A stretch of DNA of 64,000 bases from Branchiostoma floridae (lineage: Eukaryota > Chordata > Leptocardii > Amphioxiformes > Branchiostomatidae): the NCBI RefSeq assembly GCF_000003815.2, contig NC_049989.1, positions 3,717,580 to 3,781,579 of the forward strand, given 5' to 3'. Positions 36,827 through 47,551 of this stretch are shown one piece after another. The first letter of the stretch is position 1. Each line of letters begins with the position of its first letter. The position numbers and the translations under genes were made by a program. The notes beneath the pieces are model-generated. The model was not told where the DNA came from, did no database searches, and saw only the letters and a program-made list of their open reading frames with translations.

Positions 36827-36829
36827 GTG

Positions 36830-39800
36830 ACAAACGAAGCCACACACAGACACATGAGAGATTGAGGGACAGAATGTGGTAACCGTAATGTTTTCCTGTC
36901 GATGGTGCACACATTGTACTTCCGCAATGTATGCGCCAAACGGCCTACTGTGCGGTCTAAATAATGAATGTAAAGAATGAATATATCTTTTAACAATTTC
37001 ATGTTTGCGAGTAGCGACTGATCGCACACCAAAATGTTCCCTCTAGCGACAAATCATATTTGTCTTTCTGGCATTGAGTTGGAGGTACGAGACAAGAAGG
37101 TGGCGATATCATCTCAGAACTGTTCTCCCCGTGGGTATATGTGAAACTGCCTACACTAAATCTTTTATGATATCAGAAGTAATTATTCACCAACGAAATT
37201 AATAAATCATGGCTACATTTCCAATTTTACGCACGAATCCATATCAGAAATGAGAATGCTCTAGGGTATTCACATAATTGTACAGTGAGTTGCCTGGTGA
37301 AGTGTTAGATAACAAAAACTTGAGTGACATCCCGGTGTTTCTGTGTGGGCTCTCACTGTGAAAGACAAATCAGAACAGGACATCAACCATTACACATGGC
37401 ACTGATTTCAGTCATTAAGGAAAGAGAAGCGAGAACTACAAAGCTTCTGCGATGTGCCATAAATGCAACACAAAGGTTTTCTGACATTCAGAACATGTAA
37501 TTTCCTTTTTTGATACATCTCATACCTACATGTTTGATGCATATAACGATGATCTTGCATACTTGAAACCCAATAAACATAATTCAACAGTGCATTCTCG
37601 TGCTAGTTCTTGAGCAGTAATGGGTAACATGCTAGGATTCTAATGATCTTGTTATTTCCCACTGCCTTGCAGATGAAAACTTTTATTAAACTTCCACTGA
37701 ACTTGCAATGAACTTGCACGGTGAACAACCTCGTTGCGCTCTTTTATACGTAATAGTAGTAGGGATGTAAGTTTTGTCGTTAAATACAGTGGAAATTACT
37801 ATTGGCTACCTGCAATTGCTCCTTGGGCGAGGATACGAACAATTTGTGTGGCTTTAATGTTAACAATGTTCGCCATTACATACTTTTGTTGTCGACTTAC
37901 TGATCGTTCACGTAAAAGCTTTTGACGAGGATACGAACAATTTGTGTGGATTTATTGTTAAAAATGTTCACCATTGAATACTTTTGTTGTCGACTTACTG
38001 ATCTGATCGTTCATGGAAAAGCTTTGTCTCATCTCAGCAGAGAGCGGGTTCCCATTAGAGTATCAAACATCCGAAGCCAGTAATCTGCACCGATTGGTGG
38101 CATTTTATATGGGGTACATATTTCCGTGGGCGGTTCACAAAATCGAGATGTCGAGAAAATTGCTGAAGTAAATTTTCCACGGTAATGGAGCACTTCAAAA
38201 ATCATTCTCATCGATCGATTTTTAGATACGGAACTTCAAGCATTTGATGTACATTTTCGGGTGCGTGAAGCTTGTCTGTAATAAGATCGGCCAACAAGCT
38301 TTGGCAACTAGTAGTTCTGCACGCGAACATGTATTTTGTAGTTCTGTAAGCCCAAATGACACGTTTCCTCTTCCTGGTCGAGTTTTCACTATTGAGTCCT
38401 GCCGAGAATATTTCAAAGGACCGATATCAATTGTGTGCATGATTGGCGAAGCTAGCGAGCCAGTTCTTTGGGTATTATGATCAAGGAATGCAGCGTATCC
38501 CAAGGTATCAAACCTTGTATGGCTTTTCTCTTTCTAAATGACGACCAGCTATACGCAGGGTAACGGTCATTTGAATGCGGATCAAAGTTGTACAAGGACG
38601 TTTGATGTCAGGCTTATACAAAACTGACGGGTATACAAAATCTATATCCGTAAGCTCAGTCTACAAGAAAAGAGAACCTGACTTTGCTAACAGGCTTTCA
38701 CGCGACATTGATAAATGGCGAGCTTTCTGGGGGCTGACAAAACGTATGTTGCCGGTCAACCTTCAAGGCGAATCCAAGAGAAATCAGTGGAAATGGTCCA
38801 TTCTTCCTGCGGATAAACGTGTTTAAAGTGGTGTGAGGAGATCGTTACTTCCAGCCATTCATGGCCTTGAAGAACAGATGATGTTTCAGTGAGTAGTTTG
38901 AATGCGGGGATGGAGATGGGGCTGTGATGGACCACAAAGAGGAGGACCGCCCACACAGCTGTCTGCAGTGGTACTTAATCTCTAGTAGAATGTCTAATGC
39001 ACGGTTTCCATTTGGTGACGATGTAGCGCACATCTGATACTTGATATATTGTCAGATAGTGGACCTCTGTTTCTCGGTGGAAAACAAGTATCAATTGTGA
39101 ATCAGGAGATGATTAGCAACTGTTCGAGACTTCGAGATATTCCAAGACATCTATAAAGTTCCCACGTTTGCTTTGTGCTGTACGTAGTACATGTGTGTTG
39201 GAATGTCCTGGGCAATCTCTTTGCGATAAATAGACATATGTATAACAAACTAACTAACTACCAATCAATGAAGCCCCAATCATTAAAATCCTGTTAAGAA
39301 CCAACCGGAATCGTATGATTTTATGTCAATTATGGTATTTATGTTTATAGAATCTACATCCACATCCATTTTTTTATCTATATCAAATGTTTGGAAATGA
39401 GGCTACAAAAACTCTCTGTGGTTGCATAACACAAATGAAGTTTACAAATACACCGTCCGTATTACAGATACGAAACATTAGTTTATTTTTGAATAAGCAA
39501 AACACCAGAATATTTGCAATGCACTAGTAGGCTTGCAAATACAACACCAGGATTGCAAAACTAAAAAAAAAATACTTTTCATGCATAGACCTACGTATGT
39601 GTACATGTACATTTATGAGCTGGCTTCAACCGCAAGTGCACGAAAGTGACCTTAGAACTACACGGAATTCAGTGCCCGACTTTGGGGTTAACAGGGTGAC
39701 AGCGTCGACTGGTAAACTACAGGTGAGCATTGAATAATGTTCACTTCTACTTGTAACTCTGACCAAATTGACCTGGAAGACATAAAGAGGTCGTGTGGAA

Positions 39801-40560
39801 TATACATTAAGCTGGTCGCCTGTGTGAAAGTAGACGAATTAAGGTCTAACTTTATCACAGGCGGAATGGGGAATGGAATGGGATGTATTTTTGGATAGTG
39901 CCCAGCGTCGCCGACTTTGCCACTTACGTTTTATTTTACACTGATTGAAGCCGGGATTGAATGGTTTCAGTGAGAATAGATGGCGACAGATAATCAACGC
40001 TTCTGACTCATGCCCATAGCCAGGATTTTGCTTGGGTGTTGGGGGGCTTGGGTGTTTCATTTTACTATATGTGAGACCATGGGGGGGGGGGGGGGGCGAA
40101 GGCATTCAACTTGTGATAGAGAAAGGACTTTCGAGGGCGGGGGTGACATGTGACCATCACTTTACCTGCGAATCATCTCTAGTGAACTTTACAAACACCA
40201 TGACAACAGCGGTCATTTTCTACATGAATGACGAATGGCGTGTCCGGTTTGTAATGAGGAATAGATCTGGCCGTAATTGGAAAGTCGGAGCACCCTGAGC
40301 TCTGAATAGAGGGACATTGGCCTCCGCTAGGCGTGCAGTGATTTGTCTTGCCGTAAACGGCAACAGGGTTTGACGAAAGGTGACAGTTTATGTCAAACTT
40401 CAATATTTGGTCTGCGGGGCGATGTTACCTATGGCTGGCAAGGTCACAGCTGCTACAACCGTACGATGTGGTTGTCTACGAGCCGTTATGTCCGCTTTAA
40501 ACTTATATGGATTGTTGATGTTTTCGGGCAACGTTAAACTAGCAATCACCCAGTATCGGG
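36830..40560. other. Intergenic DNA; local 98-bp duplication, otherwise nothing recognised
   Basis: The segment from 37829, beginning GAGGATACGAACAATTTGTG, is repeated from 37927 with about 90 percent identity by eye. A G-run lies at about 40080-40097. No convincing exon was found. Confidence 0.5.
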
Positions 40561-40564
40561 TCTT

Positions 40565-40745
40565 GATTCATCAAATTCAACAGCTCTTGAGTTTGCAGTG
40601 TTGTTGAAGAACTCAGCTATTGTAAGGAAAATTCACCCGGACGGGAGACCTGGTGCATCCCCGTCTTGTATTAGCTAACGAAAGGGTATGTCACCCCGTA
40701 AGGGGCGGTATAATCCCAACGAAACGTCGAATGATGATGATGATG
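40565..40745 (+). repeat. Possible retroelement 3' tail ending in (ATG)n
   Basis: GGGGCGGTATAATCCCAACG is followed by AAACGTCGA and a short (ATG)n run at about 40732-40746. Ending a 3' UTR in a short microsatellite is usual for some non-LTR retrotransposons. No coding part of such an element lies upstream, so this is tentative. Confidence 0.25.
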
Positions 40746-42838
40746 AAGGAAAACGTATCCCATGGCCGATCCGTCCTTTTGAATCTTTCATGTAAATGTA
40801 TTTCTCTGTCTGATGATGCTCCGAAGCGAAAAGCAACGGGCAAATGTAGCGTCGCCTTTGGAGGAGTTTCAATTAACCTCCTAAGCGCCCTACGCTGGGA
40901 CGGGATGAGACAGGTCATGGTCTCTTTGATGTCCTTCATGGGTAATGATCTAGCACTCCGCGGGACGGGTGATGATGGAAGGATTATTACAGACAACCCG
41001 GCACTGTCTCAGCGGGCCGACCTGGTGGTTTGAAGTGCCGAATTTTCTGCTGTTACATTTTCAAACTGAATAGTTCCAGGCCCAGGAGTACTGTCATGGC
41101 AGATAACCTGAAAGGACCCCTGCACCTCTTGTGTTGAACTACACACGCTAGACAGACATGAACCGCATGTTATAAATATTGGGTAGAACATGTGTTATTT
41201 GTATTGGGATTTGGTCTTCTGCGGTTTGGCAGTATGTCAAAACTGATCAAGTGGATCCAACGATGCCTTTACACGGAACACATGCCTTTAGTGCGCGGAG
41301 ACATCTCATTTCTACTCAATACACGTAGTTGCTCGTCCAGCTTCCTTTTTGGCTATTCTAGGTCAACAAACTGTATGCCTTTGATCACGAAAGCAATGCA
41401 ACAGTTGATAAGATTTGTCCAAATACGAAAGGACCAATGCAAAATACTGTGCTACATAGATAACCTTCCGATAAGTTACGATTTAACCTGTCAGTTAATC
41501 CCACCCAAACTCTCTGATCCCAAGTCGATGAAAGAGAGGTCGTCGTGTTGTCCGGAATCACCAAGGAAAATCATCAGAGATGTCATTTATGGCGTGTCAT
41601 TATATCTATTGGTATTGCTATCAGATTTTCAGTACGTAATTGGTCGATATGGACAACCCCGCAACGCTAATTCTTTTCTGTTTATGATATTTTCTATAGA
41701 ATCATACACAGATAATCACTGATATTCCTCACACTTGACAGTGTTTGTACTCATATTGATTACACAGCATGTTATTTGTCTTCTGATTGTACAGGTAATG
41801 TTTTGTTGTTCTGAAAACTCCTTCAACACACAAGGATGTTTGTTCATGGATCTCCTTAGCTGAGAGAAGCTGATTCAGGTTGTTGTCCCCATCTTGCCGG
41901 CAGCTCGCAGCTGTCAGGGCAGCTGAAGGCGACCCAGGCCAAGCTCTTAGCCCCCTTCCAGCCCGCCCAATGTGACCCTTCCTTGTTAGTTCACCCTTAT
42001 CTCCTCTGCTGAAGATCTACTGCTTTGCCTGGCAATCCCAAATGTGCCTTACTGTTCTCCAACCTACAGCAGAGCGTTATCATCAAAGCTCCATACAAAA
42101 GTGGATTTCACCATGGTCTGTAGGTAATCTGTGCGTGGGGTTTCTCAGATATTATCATATAGCCAGATGGAGTTGGCCAATCAGAGGCCCCCATTTCCCA
42201 TGGGTTATCAGGCAGTAACCTCAAAAGTGGTCGGTTATTCTAATAACCGACCAATTTTTGGACCGCACCATTATACAGGGGACAGTCATGAATTTTTTTT
42301 GTACTGTTGTTTGTGTGTAAACCATGCATAACTGTCAAAATATTATGATTGATTGGTTATGTTAATTAGGGCTCCACATGGGGAATATAGGGATACTCGA
42401 AAAGGAATTATGCTGATTTTACACATTTTCATTATGGCTTTCTAACGTGATTAAGCCGGTACCTTCCTAAATCACTTCATATATACGTACTTTGTCGTGC
42501 CCAAGTGAAAAGGCTCTGCATGGGGGGGTACCAGGACTCCACTTAATACATGTAGTTTGTATTGCAAATAAGCCACATGTTGATGCTGATATGCTATCTC
42601 AAACAGATGATTAGTTAAAATTATTACTTAAATGATGATGATGAAATAGTTTAATGTTTGTATTATATATAGACACTATTGTACAATATATATATTGCAA
42701 ATGTATTTTTATGTAATGTATTAAAGTGCTTATTTGTTATAAATGAATTTGTGTGAAATAACTGTCAGTTGAATAGGCTATATGATAATAACGTTAACGC
42801 CCCGCCTTATCCTCGGTGTATATGGTGAGATAATCCCT
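40746..42838. other. Intergenic DNA with an unrecognised 176-codon frame
   Basis: The frame 41192-41722 (176 codons, plus strand) has no domain I recognise and no splice or promoter context; in DNA of this composition it may be chance. A perfect hairpin, GGTCGGTTATT-CT-AATAACCGACC, lies at 42229-42252. Confidence 0.45.
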
Positions 42839-43191
42839 AGGCAATGCGTAGATGATTTCCAAGGTAGTCCGCCAAACTGTTTAGGATCGATGTTGGGGAT
42901 GATGTCTGACAATGTCCACTTGGCTACAAATCCTTCGCACACCTTTGCTAATATAGAGGTTAGGGAGACTGGTCGGAGATCTTCCACAGTCGGGGGTTTT
43001 GTTTTGGGGATGGTAATGACTGTTGCTTCCCGCCATTCTCTGGGAACACGGCCTTCGTGCAGGGATGTGTTCAGGATGCCCGCCAGTGGCTGGCTGAGTT
43101 CATATGCAAATTCCCTTATTAACCGCCCCGTGATGTTGTCCGGGCCTGGCGCCTTCCGCAAACTACCTTCTGCAACCTGTCGTACATCTCC
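42839..43191 (-). pseudogene. Non-LTR retrotransposon RT fragment, antisense, cut by assembly gap
   Basis: On the minus strand this encodes the N-terminal part of a reverse transcriptase: PGPDNITGRLIREFAYELS, NTSLHEGRVPREWREATVI, LRPVSLTSILAKVCEGFVAK and DPKQFGGLPWKSSTHCL. It is nearly identical to 47862-48221 of the plus-strand LINE. It has Trp where that copy has Gly (GLPGKST) and a changed codon in the PIPKTK stretch. Homology stops at 42839 just after the HCL codons, and the catalytic Asp boxes are missing. The other side runs into 100 Ns. Confidence 0.85.
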
Positions 43192-43291
43192 NNNNNNNNN
43201 NNNNNNNNNNNNNNNNNNNNNNNNNNNNNNNNNNNNNNNNNNNNNNNNNNNNNNNNNNNNNNNNNNNNNNNNNNNNNNNNNNNNNNNNNNN
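43192..43291. other. 100-N assembly gap
   Basis: Exactly 100 Ns, a usual placeholder for a gap of unknown length. Sequence on the right is not retrotransposon-like, so the true junction is unknown. Apparent open frames across it are artefacts. Confidence 0.98.
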
Positions 43292-44397
43292 TCGTGGCAC
43301 TGTCGCACTATCTTATATAAGTCGTGTGTGAAATGTGGGCCACAGATGTATCGTGATTTACATTTGCATTGACGACGGCGTCCGTCACCAGATCTGTCCA
43401 CATCAGCGCTGCCATCAGGGTACTTGTGAGACGTCTTGCGGTAACTGATTACCCCGAAATTGCTTCAGCTTGTGAGTGGAGACGAAAATCGATAAACCGT
43501 CGACAAAAAAGCGCCTGTCAGTGGCCCGGCCGGAACAAACTACGCAAGCGCCTGCTCGTAAAAAGGATGGGATTCAGAAATGTGGAGTGAGTTCTGATGA
43601 TAGAGAGGACGTACAAGCACATTTGTACAGGTAAGTAAATGGATGTGCCAACTTCGAAGTGACAATAACATATCTACTGTCACCACTTATCTACAAGGCT
43701 GTATTTTACGATCCTCCAGACGAAAAAGGATATGGTGGGTCGCTGAATAAGTTGGTATTGGGAACAAAAACCTTTTAAGTCATACAACACAAAGAATTCC
43801 ACTACTTTCATGTTGTATTATATGGAAGTATTCATTTTCTGTCTTATCTGCTGGTGCTACCGCTAGATTTATCTGGAGCAGTTAGAATGAACCAGAGTTC
43901 ACTGAACTCCCTTAGGCGACCCGAGAGCGTACATTTAATGTTTTATGTTACTTAAATCCTTTAAGACAGTGATATCCCATTGTGGCACCGTAACAGTTTC
44001 TTATATTGATGTGACCTGTTGCGCTCTTATTTTGACGGGACTTGCTATCAACAAGCGTTCGCCATGTCTGGCCCCTAATAACTTTCCTTCATTTCCGTAC
44101 CATTACCGGGAACGCATCGGATTCCGTACAACATATTTCACTAATTAACCGTTAGGGTCAGTCTGTGGTTGGAATTAGATATGCAGTAATGGTGGCCATC
44201 CTTCACTGAACTAACGACGTGACATATCACGGCACGAAAAACGGTATTTAAGGATGCTGAAACCATGCGTAATGTTGACGTATTTTCCTCCTTTACGGCT
44301 CTATACACCACTTATACGAGTACGTAAATATTGCCTTTAAGTGGTCTTTCTGTAGGTCCGTGTTAGTCCTTATTTTCCGGTTTTCCCGTTGTCTTTC
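43292..44397. other. Intergenic DNA, no gene recognised
   Basis: No exon or repeat was identified. The left edge is defined only by the assembly gap. Confidence 0.45.
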
Positions 44398-45365
44398 AGC
44401 AGCTTAAAGATGTCGTAAATGATTTTTAAAACCCCCTTAAAACTTGTTTAAACTTCACGTTTATTGGATCTAAAGCCTCTTTACGTCTCATATACAATTG
44501 CATTAAGTGGATTATAACGTGTGTTTTAGTGCCTTTTTAGCAGCTTAAAGTTGCCATAAATACTTATTAAAACGCCCTTAAGACATGTTTAAACTTCACG
44601 TTTATTTGATCTTAAGCCTCTTTACGTCTCATATACGTGTGCATTTAGAGGATTATAACGTGTGTTTAGGTGCCTTTTCAGCAGTTTAAAGTTGCCATAA
44701 ATATCTATTAAAATGCCCTTAAGACATGTTTAAAATTCACGTATATTTGATCTAAAGCCTATTTACGTCTAATATACGTGTGCATTAAGTGGATTATAAC
44801 GTGTGTTTAGGTGCCTTTTCAGCAGCTTAAATTTGCCATAAATACTTATTAAAACGCCCTTAAGACATGTTTAAACTTCACGTTTATTGGATCTAAAGCC
44901 TATTTACGTCTCATATATGTGTGCATTAAGAGGATTATAACGTGTTTAGGTGCCTTTTCAGTAGCTTAAATTTGCCATAAATACTTATTAAAACGCCCTT
45001 AAGACATGTTTAAACTTCACGTTTATTGGATCTAAAGCCTATTTACGTCTCATATATGTGTGCATTAAGAGGATTATAACGTGTTTAGGTGCCTTTTCAG
45101 TAGCTTAAATTTGCCATAAATACTTATTAAAACGCCCTTAAGACATGTTTAAACTTCACGTTTATTTGATCTAAAGCCTATTTACGTCTCATATACGTGT
45201 GAATTAAGAGGATTTAATGTGTCTATATTTTTCTTTTTAGCAGCTTAAAGTTGTCATAAATACGTACTAAAACACCCTTAAGACATGTTTAAAGTTCCCT
45301 CTGTACGTCTCATATACGTGTGCATTAAGTTGATTATAAGGTGTGGATAAGTGCCATTTTAGGAG
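44398..45365. repeat. Tandem array, about 140-bp unit, seven copies
   Basis: Units start near 44398, 44538, 44680, 44820, 44960, 45099 and 45239 at AGCAGCTTAAA or variants. Each contains CCCTTAAGACATGTTTAAA, TTCACGTTTATT and GTCTCATATA. Two central neighbours (about 44850-45130) are almost identical, while the outermost are diverged, as expected when central units exchange more often. No coding signal is seen. Confidence 0.9.
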
Positions 45366-46530
45366 AATAATCATTAGCACATTTCAAAGCAAGAAAATAC
45401 AATGGATGAAACTTTGAAATTTTATTGAATTACGAGAAAATATTACATGGAAAAGTAAAAAAAACCTACAGCCTACTAGGTATTTGTGGCCTTTCATTCT
45501 GATGTAGTCGGCAGTTGAAACAATCACAACGGTTGCGCAATTCCGTGCAGCAGTCCACAGTCCCATTTCCAGTGTCGGGTGAAGCGTCTCGGCGTAAGTT
45601 AAAAAGAGCACACACGTAACTACAGTTCCATCTGGTCACCACAGGAATAAGAAACCGGTAAGATCTAGAGTAGTGGCCGATATGACTCGTGCTGTTGGAT
45701 GGTCCTGGATTCTGTGAACGCGAAACATGTTCAGCTTGCAGTGTCGGCTTCTATTAATCCGGATGGTACAAGGGCCGTGATTTCCATTATTCTGTGTCGA
45801 TTTCCAACAACAACAGCTTTTACAGAATGATAGCCACCTCGTATCTTTGAGTCAAATTCCGTCACCGGGGGTCCTAGGCGGTAAAAGCGGTGTCGCGGCC
45901 ACAACTTGAAGGCTAGAACAGGCCCAAACTTTCTTCAATACTTCTCTTCAAAAATGAACGCCTGGAAAATAACCGCTCCTTGTCGTACGTATGTCCCGTA
46001 AATTTGAACCCCCCACTCTTTTCTGCCATTGGATACATCCTATCACATGACACAGCTGTGCCACAGACGGACCAAGGAAGTTCAACCTCCTTGGACGGAC
46101 GGAGGTGTGCGCCCCATGGCGAGTACGAAATAACGCTGAATAAATTTACATCTTGCCTGCCCACGCAAATCACCATAATTAACCCAAACAAACACGAGCA
46201 ACACGAGAAGACACCGCCTGTGTGCACAAACTGTTCTTTCTCGACGCTTGCTTGTTGATAAAGAAATAAACATATTTCGTACATTTACCTGTAGTAAGAA
46301 CTGCTTGCCGTTTTATAGAGAAAACATAACTCACTGCACAAAACGCTATACCTACTACATCCTTATTCTTCAAGCAGAGGTTGAGTCGCGGAGATATTCA
46401 TAGCAGAAGTCGGGATTTCTACCGTCTCTTAGCTCGAGTGTCAACTTGCCACAAAGAAAACAGGCGGCCTCACCCTGATGTAGACCCTGGAATTTCAGAA
46501 CATATATGCGGTATAAAATAAAAAGGAAAG
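45366..46530. other. Spacer between two tandem arrays, no gene recognised
   Basis: Open frames on both strands (for example 45913-46284) lack recognisable content. An imperfect palindrome, CCAAGGAAGTTCAACCTCCTTGG, lies at about 46072-46094. Confidence 0.45.
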
Positions 46531-46971
46531 GGTCTCCTCCTGTTCGCAGAAACTGCGCTTCAAACATGCCGTATGTTCAGCAGAAAAAGGCAACGTTTCA
46601 AAAAATCTTTGAGACGGTATTAGCTAATAGATAAAACGGGGGTAGTGCCCCCAAGTTTGCTTAAGCTACGCGGATTCAAAGATTAAACATGTCGTATGTT
46701 CAACAGAAATACGCAACATTTCATATACGTCTTGGCAACATATAAGGTAAACGGGGGAGGTCTCCCCTAGTTCGCTTAAACTGCGCGGATTCAAAGATTA
46801 AACATGTCGTATGTTCAACAGAAATACGCAACATTTCATATACGTCTTGGCAACATATAAGCTTAACAAGGGAGGTCTCCCCTAGTTCGCTTAAACTGCG
46901 CGATTCAAAGATTAAACATGTCGTATGTTTTACAGAAATACGCAACATTTCATATACGTTTTGGCAACATA
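46531..46971. repeat. 115-bp tandem array, left part
   Basis: The unit marker GCGCGGATTCAAAG recurs near 46668, 46783 and 46898 (115-bp spacing), with a more diverged unit before it. Each unit carries the hairpin-forming word GGGAGGTCTCCC, then AGTTCGCTTAAACTGCGCGG and TACGCAACATTTCATATACG. The array is interrupted at 46971 and resumes at about 49500. Confidence 0.9.
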
Positions 46972-47549
46972 CGAGGGGCGTGCAATTAGTAATGGTCCTG
47001 ACCCATTTCCCATAGCAGGAGATTAATGAAACTTGGCACAGTTATTAGTCTTTCTCTTCATAGGAATCACCCAGAGTTATGCATTTCTCCCATCGTTTGA
47101 TGCAGCTCTGGACACCGATTTTGTAGGACACCCCAGGTTGGTCCTCCAACTGATGCCTCATCAATGGCACAAGAGGGACGACCAGGTCTGGGAGCTGTTT
47201 CCACAGACTTCCAGCCACGTTTGAATTCAGGATGCCAGCGTTTTACAAGGTCATATGATGGGGCATCATCACCATAAGTTTCATTTATTTCATCAAAAGT
47301 CTTCTTTGGTGTGCGTCCTTTCAAATACAAAAACCGGATCACTGCGCGACACTCAACTGGTTCCATTTCACACCTGGTCCATTTCGCACCTGACTAAGTT
47401 CAAACACCAGTAAATCAGAAACCACAATTAGTTCAGAGCTGTCTTTTGCAACATAACCCATAGAGATATGAATTATTACACATACAAAATTTCATTTAGA
47501 TCAGACAACTGGAAGTGGGTCAGGACCATTACTTATTGCACGCCCCTCG
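46972..47549 (-). mobile_element. Deleted mariner-type transposon, 578 bp
   Basis: The terminal inverted repeats begin CGAGGGGCGTGCAAT and continue through AGTAATGGTCCTGACCCA, about 35 bp with one mismatch. TA lies on each side (46970-46971 and 47550-47551), the Tc1/mariner target duplication. The interior is too short for a full transposase of about 1 kb. It is located at the 5' edge of a truncated LINE that is itself inserted in the 115-bp array. Confidence 0.9.
47067..47366 (-). pseudogene. Mariner transposase remnant: N-terminal helix-turn-helix only
   Basis: Residues 1-65 show the mariner DNA-binding domain: ECRAVIRFLYLKGRTPKKTF, DEINETYGDDAPSYDLVKRW, then EFKRGWKSVE and the linker-type PRPGRPS. 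The DDD catalytic domain that should follow is absent. After about residue 68 the frame runs into sequence from the other end of the element and stops at 99 codons. It could bind its own terminal repeats if expressed but cannot catalyse transposition. Confidence 0.85.
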
Positions 47550-47551
47550 TA

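Noticed and set aside
40653-41033. 126-codon plus-strand frame with a run of Met codons
   Set aside because: The Met run is an (ATG)n microsatellite, probably from a repeat tail, not a coding sequence.
41192-41722. 176-codon plus-strand open frame
   Set aside because: Long for its surroundings, but it has no domain, no promoter or splice context and irregular composition; treated as chance.
42778-43401. Long frames crossing the N run on both strands
   Set aside because: Continuity comes only from the Ns; the parts on each side are unrelated.
46721-46948. Minus-strand frame encoding repeated MLRISV-HTTCLIFES blocks
   Set aside because: The repetition reflects the 115-bp tandem array; there is no evidence of translation.
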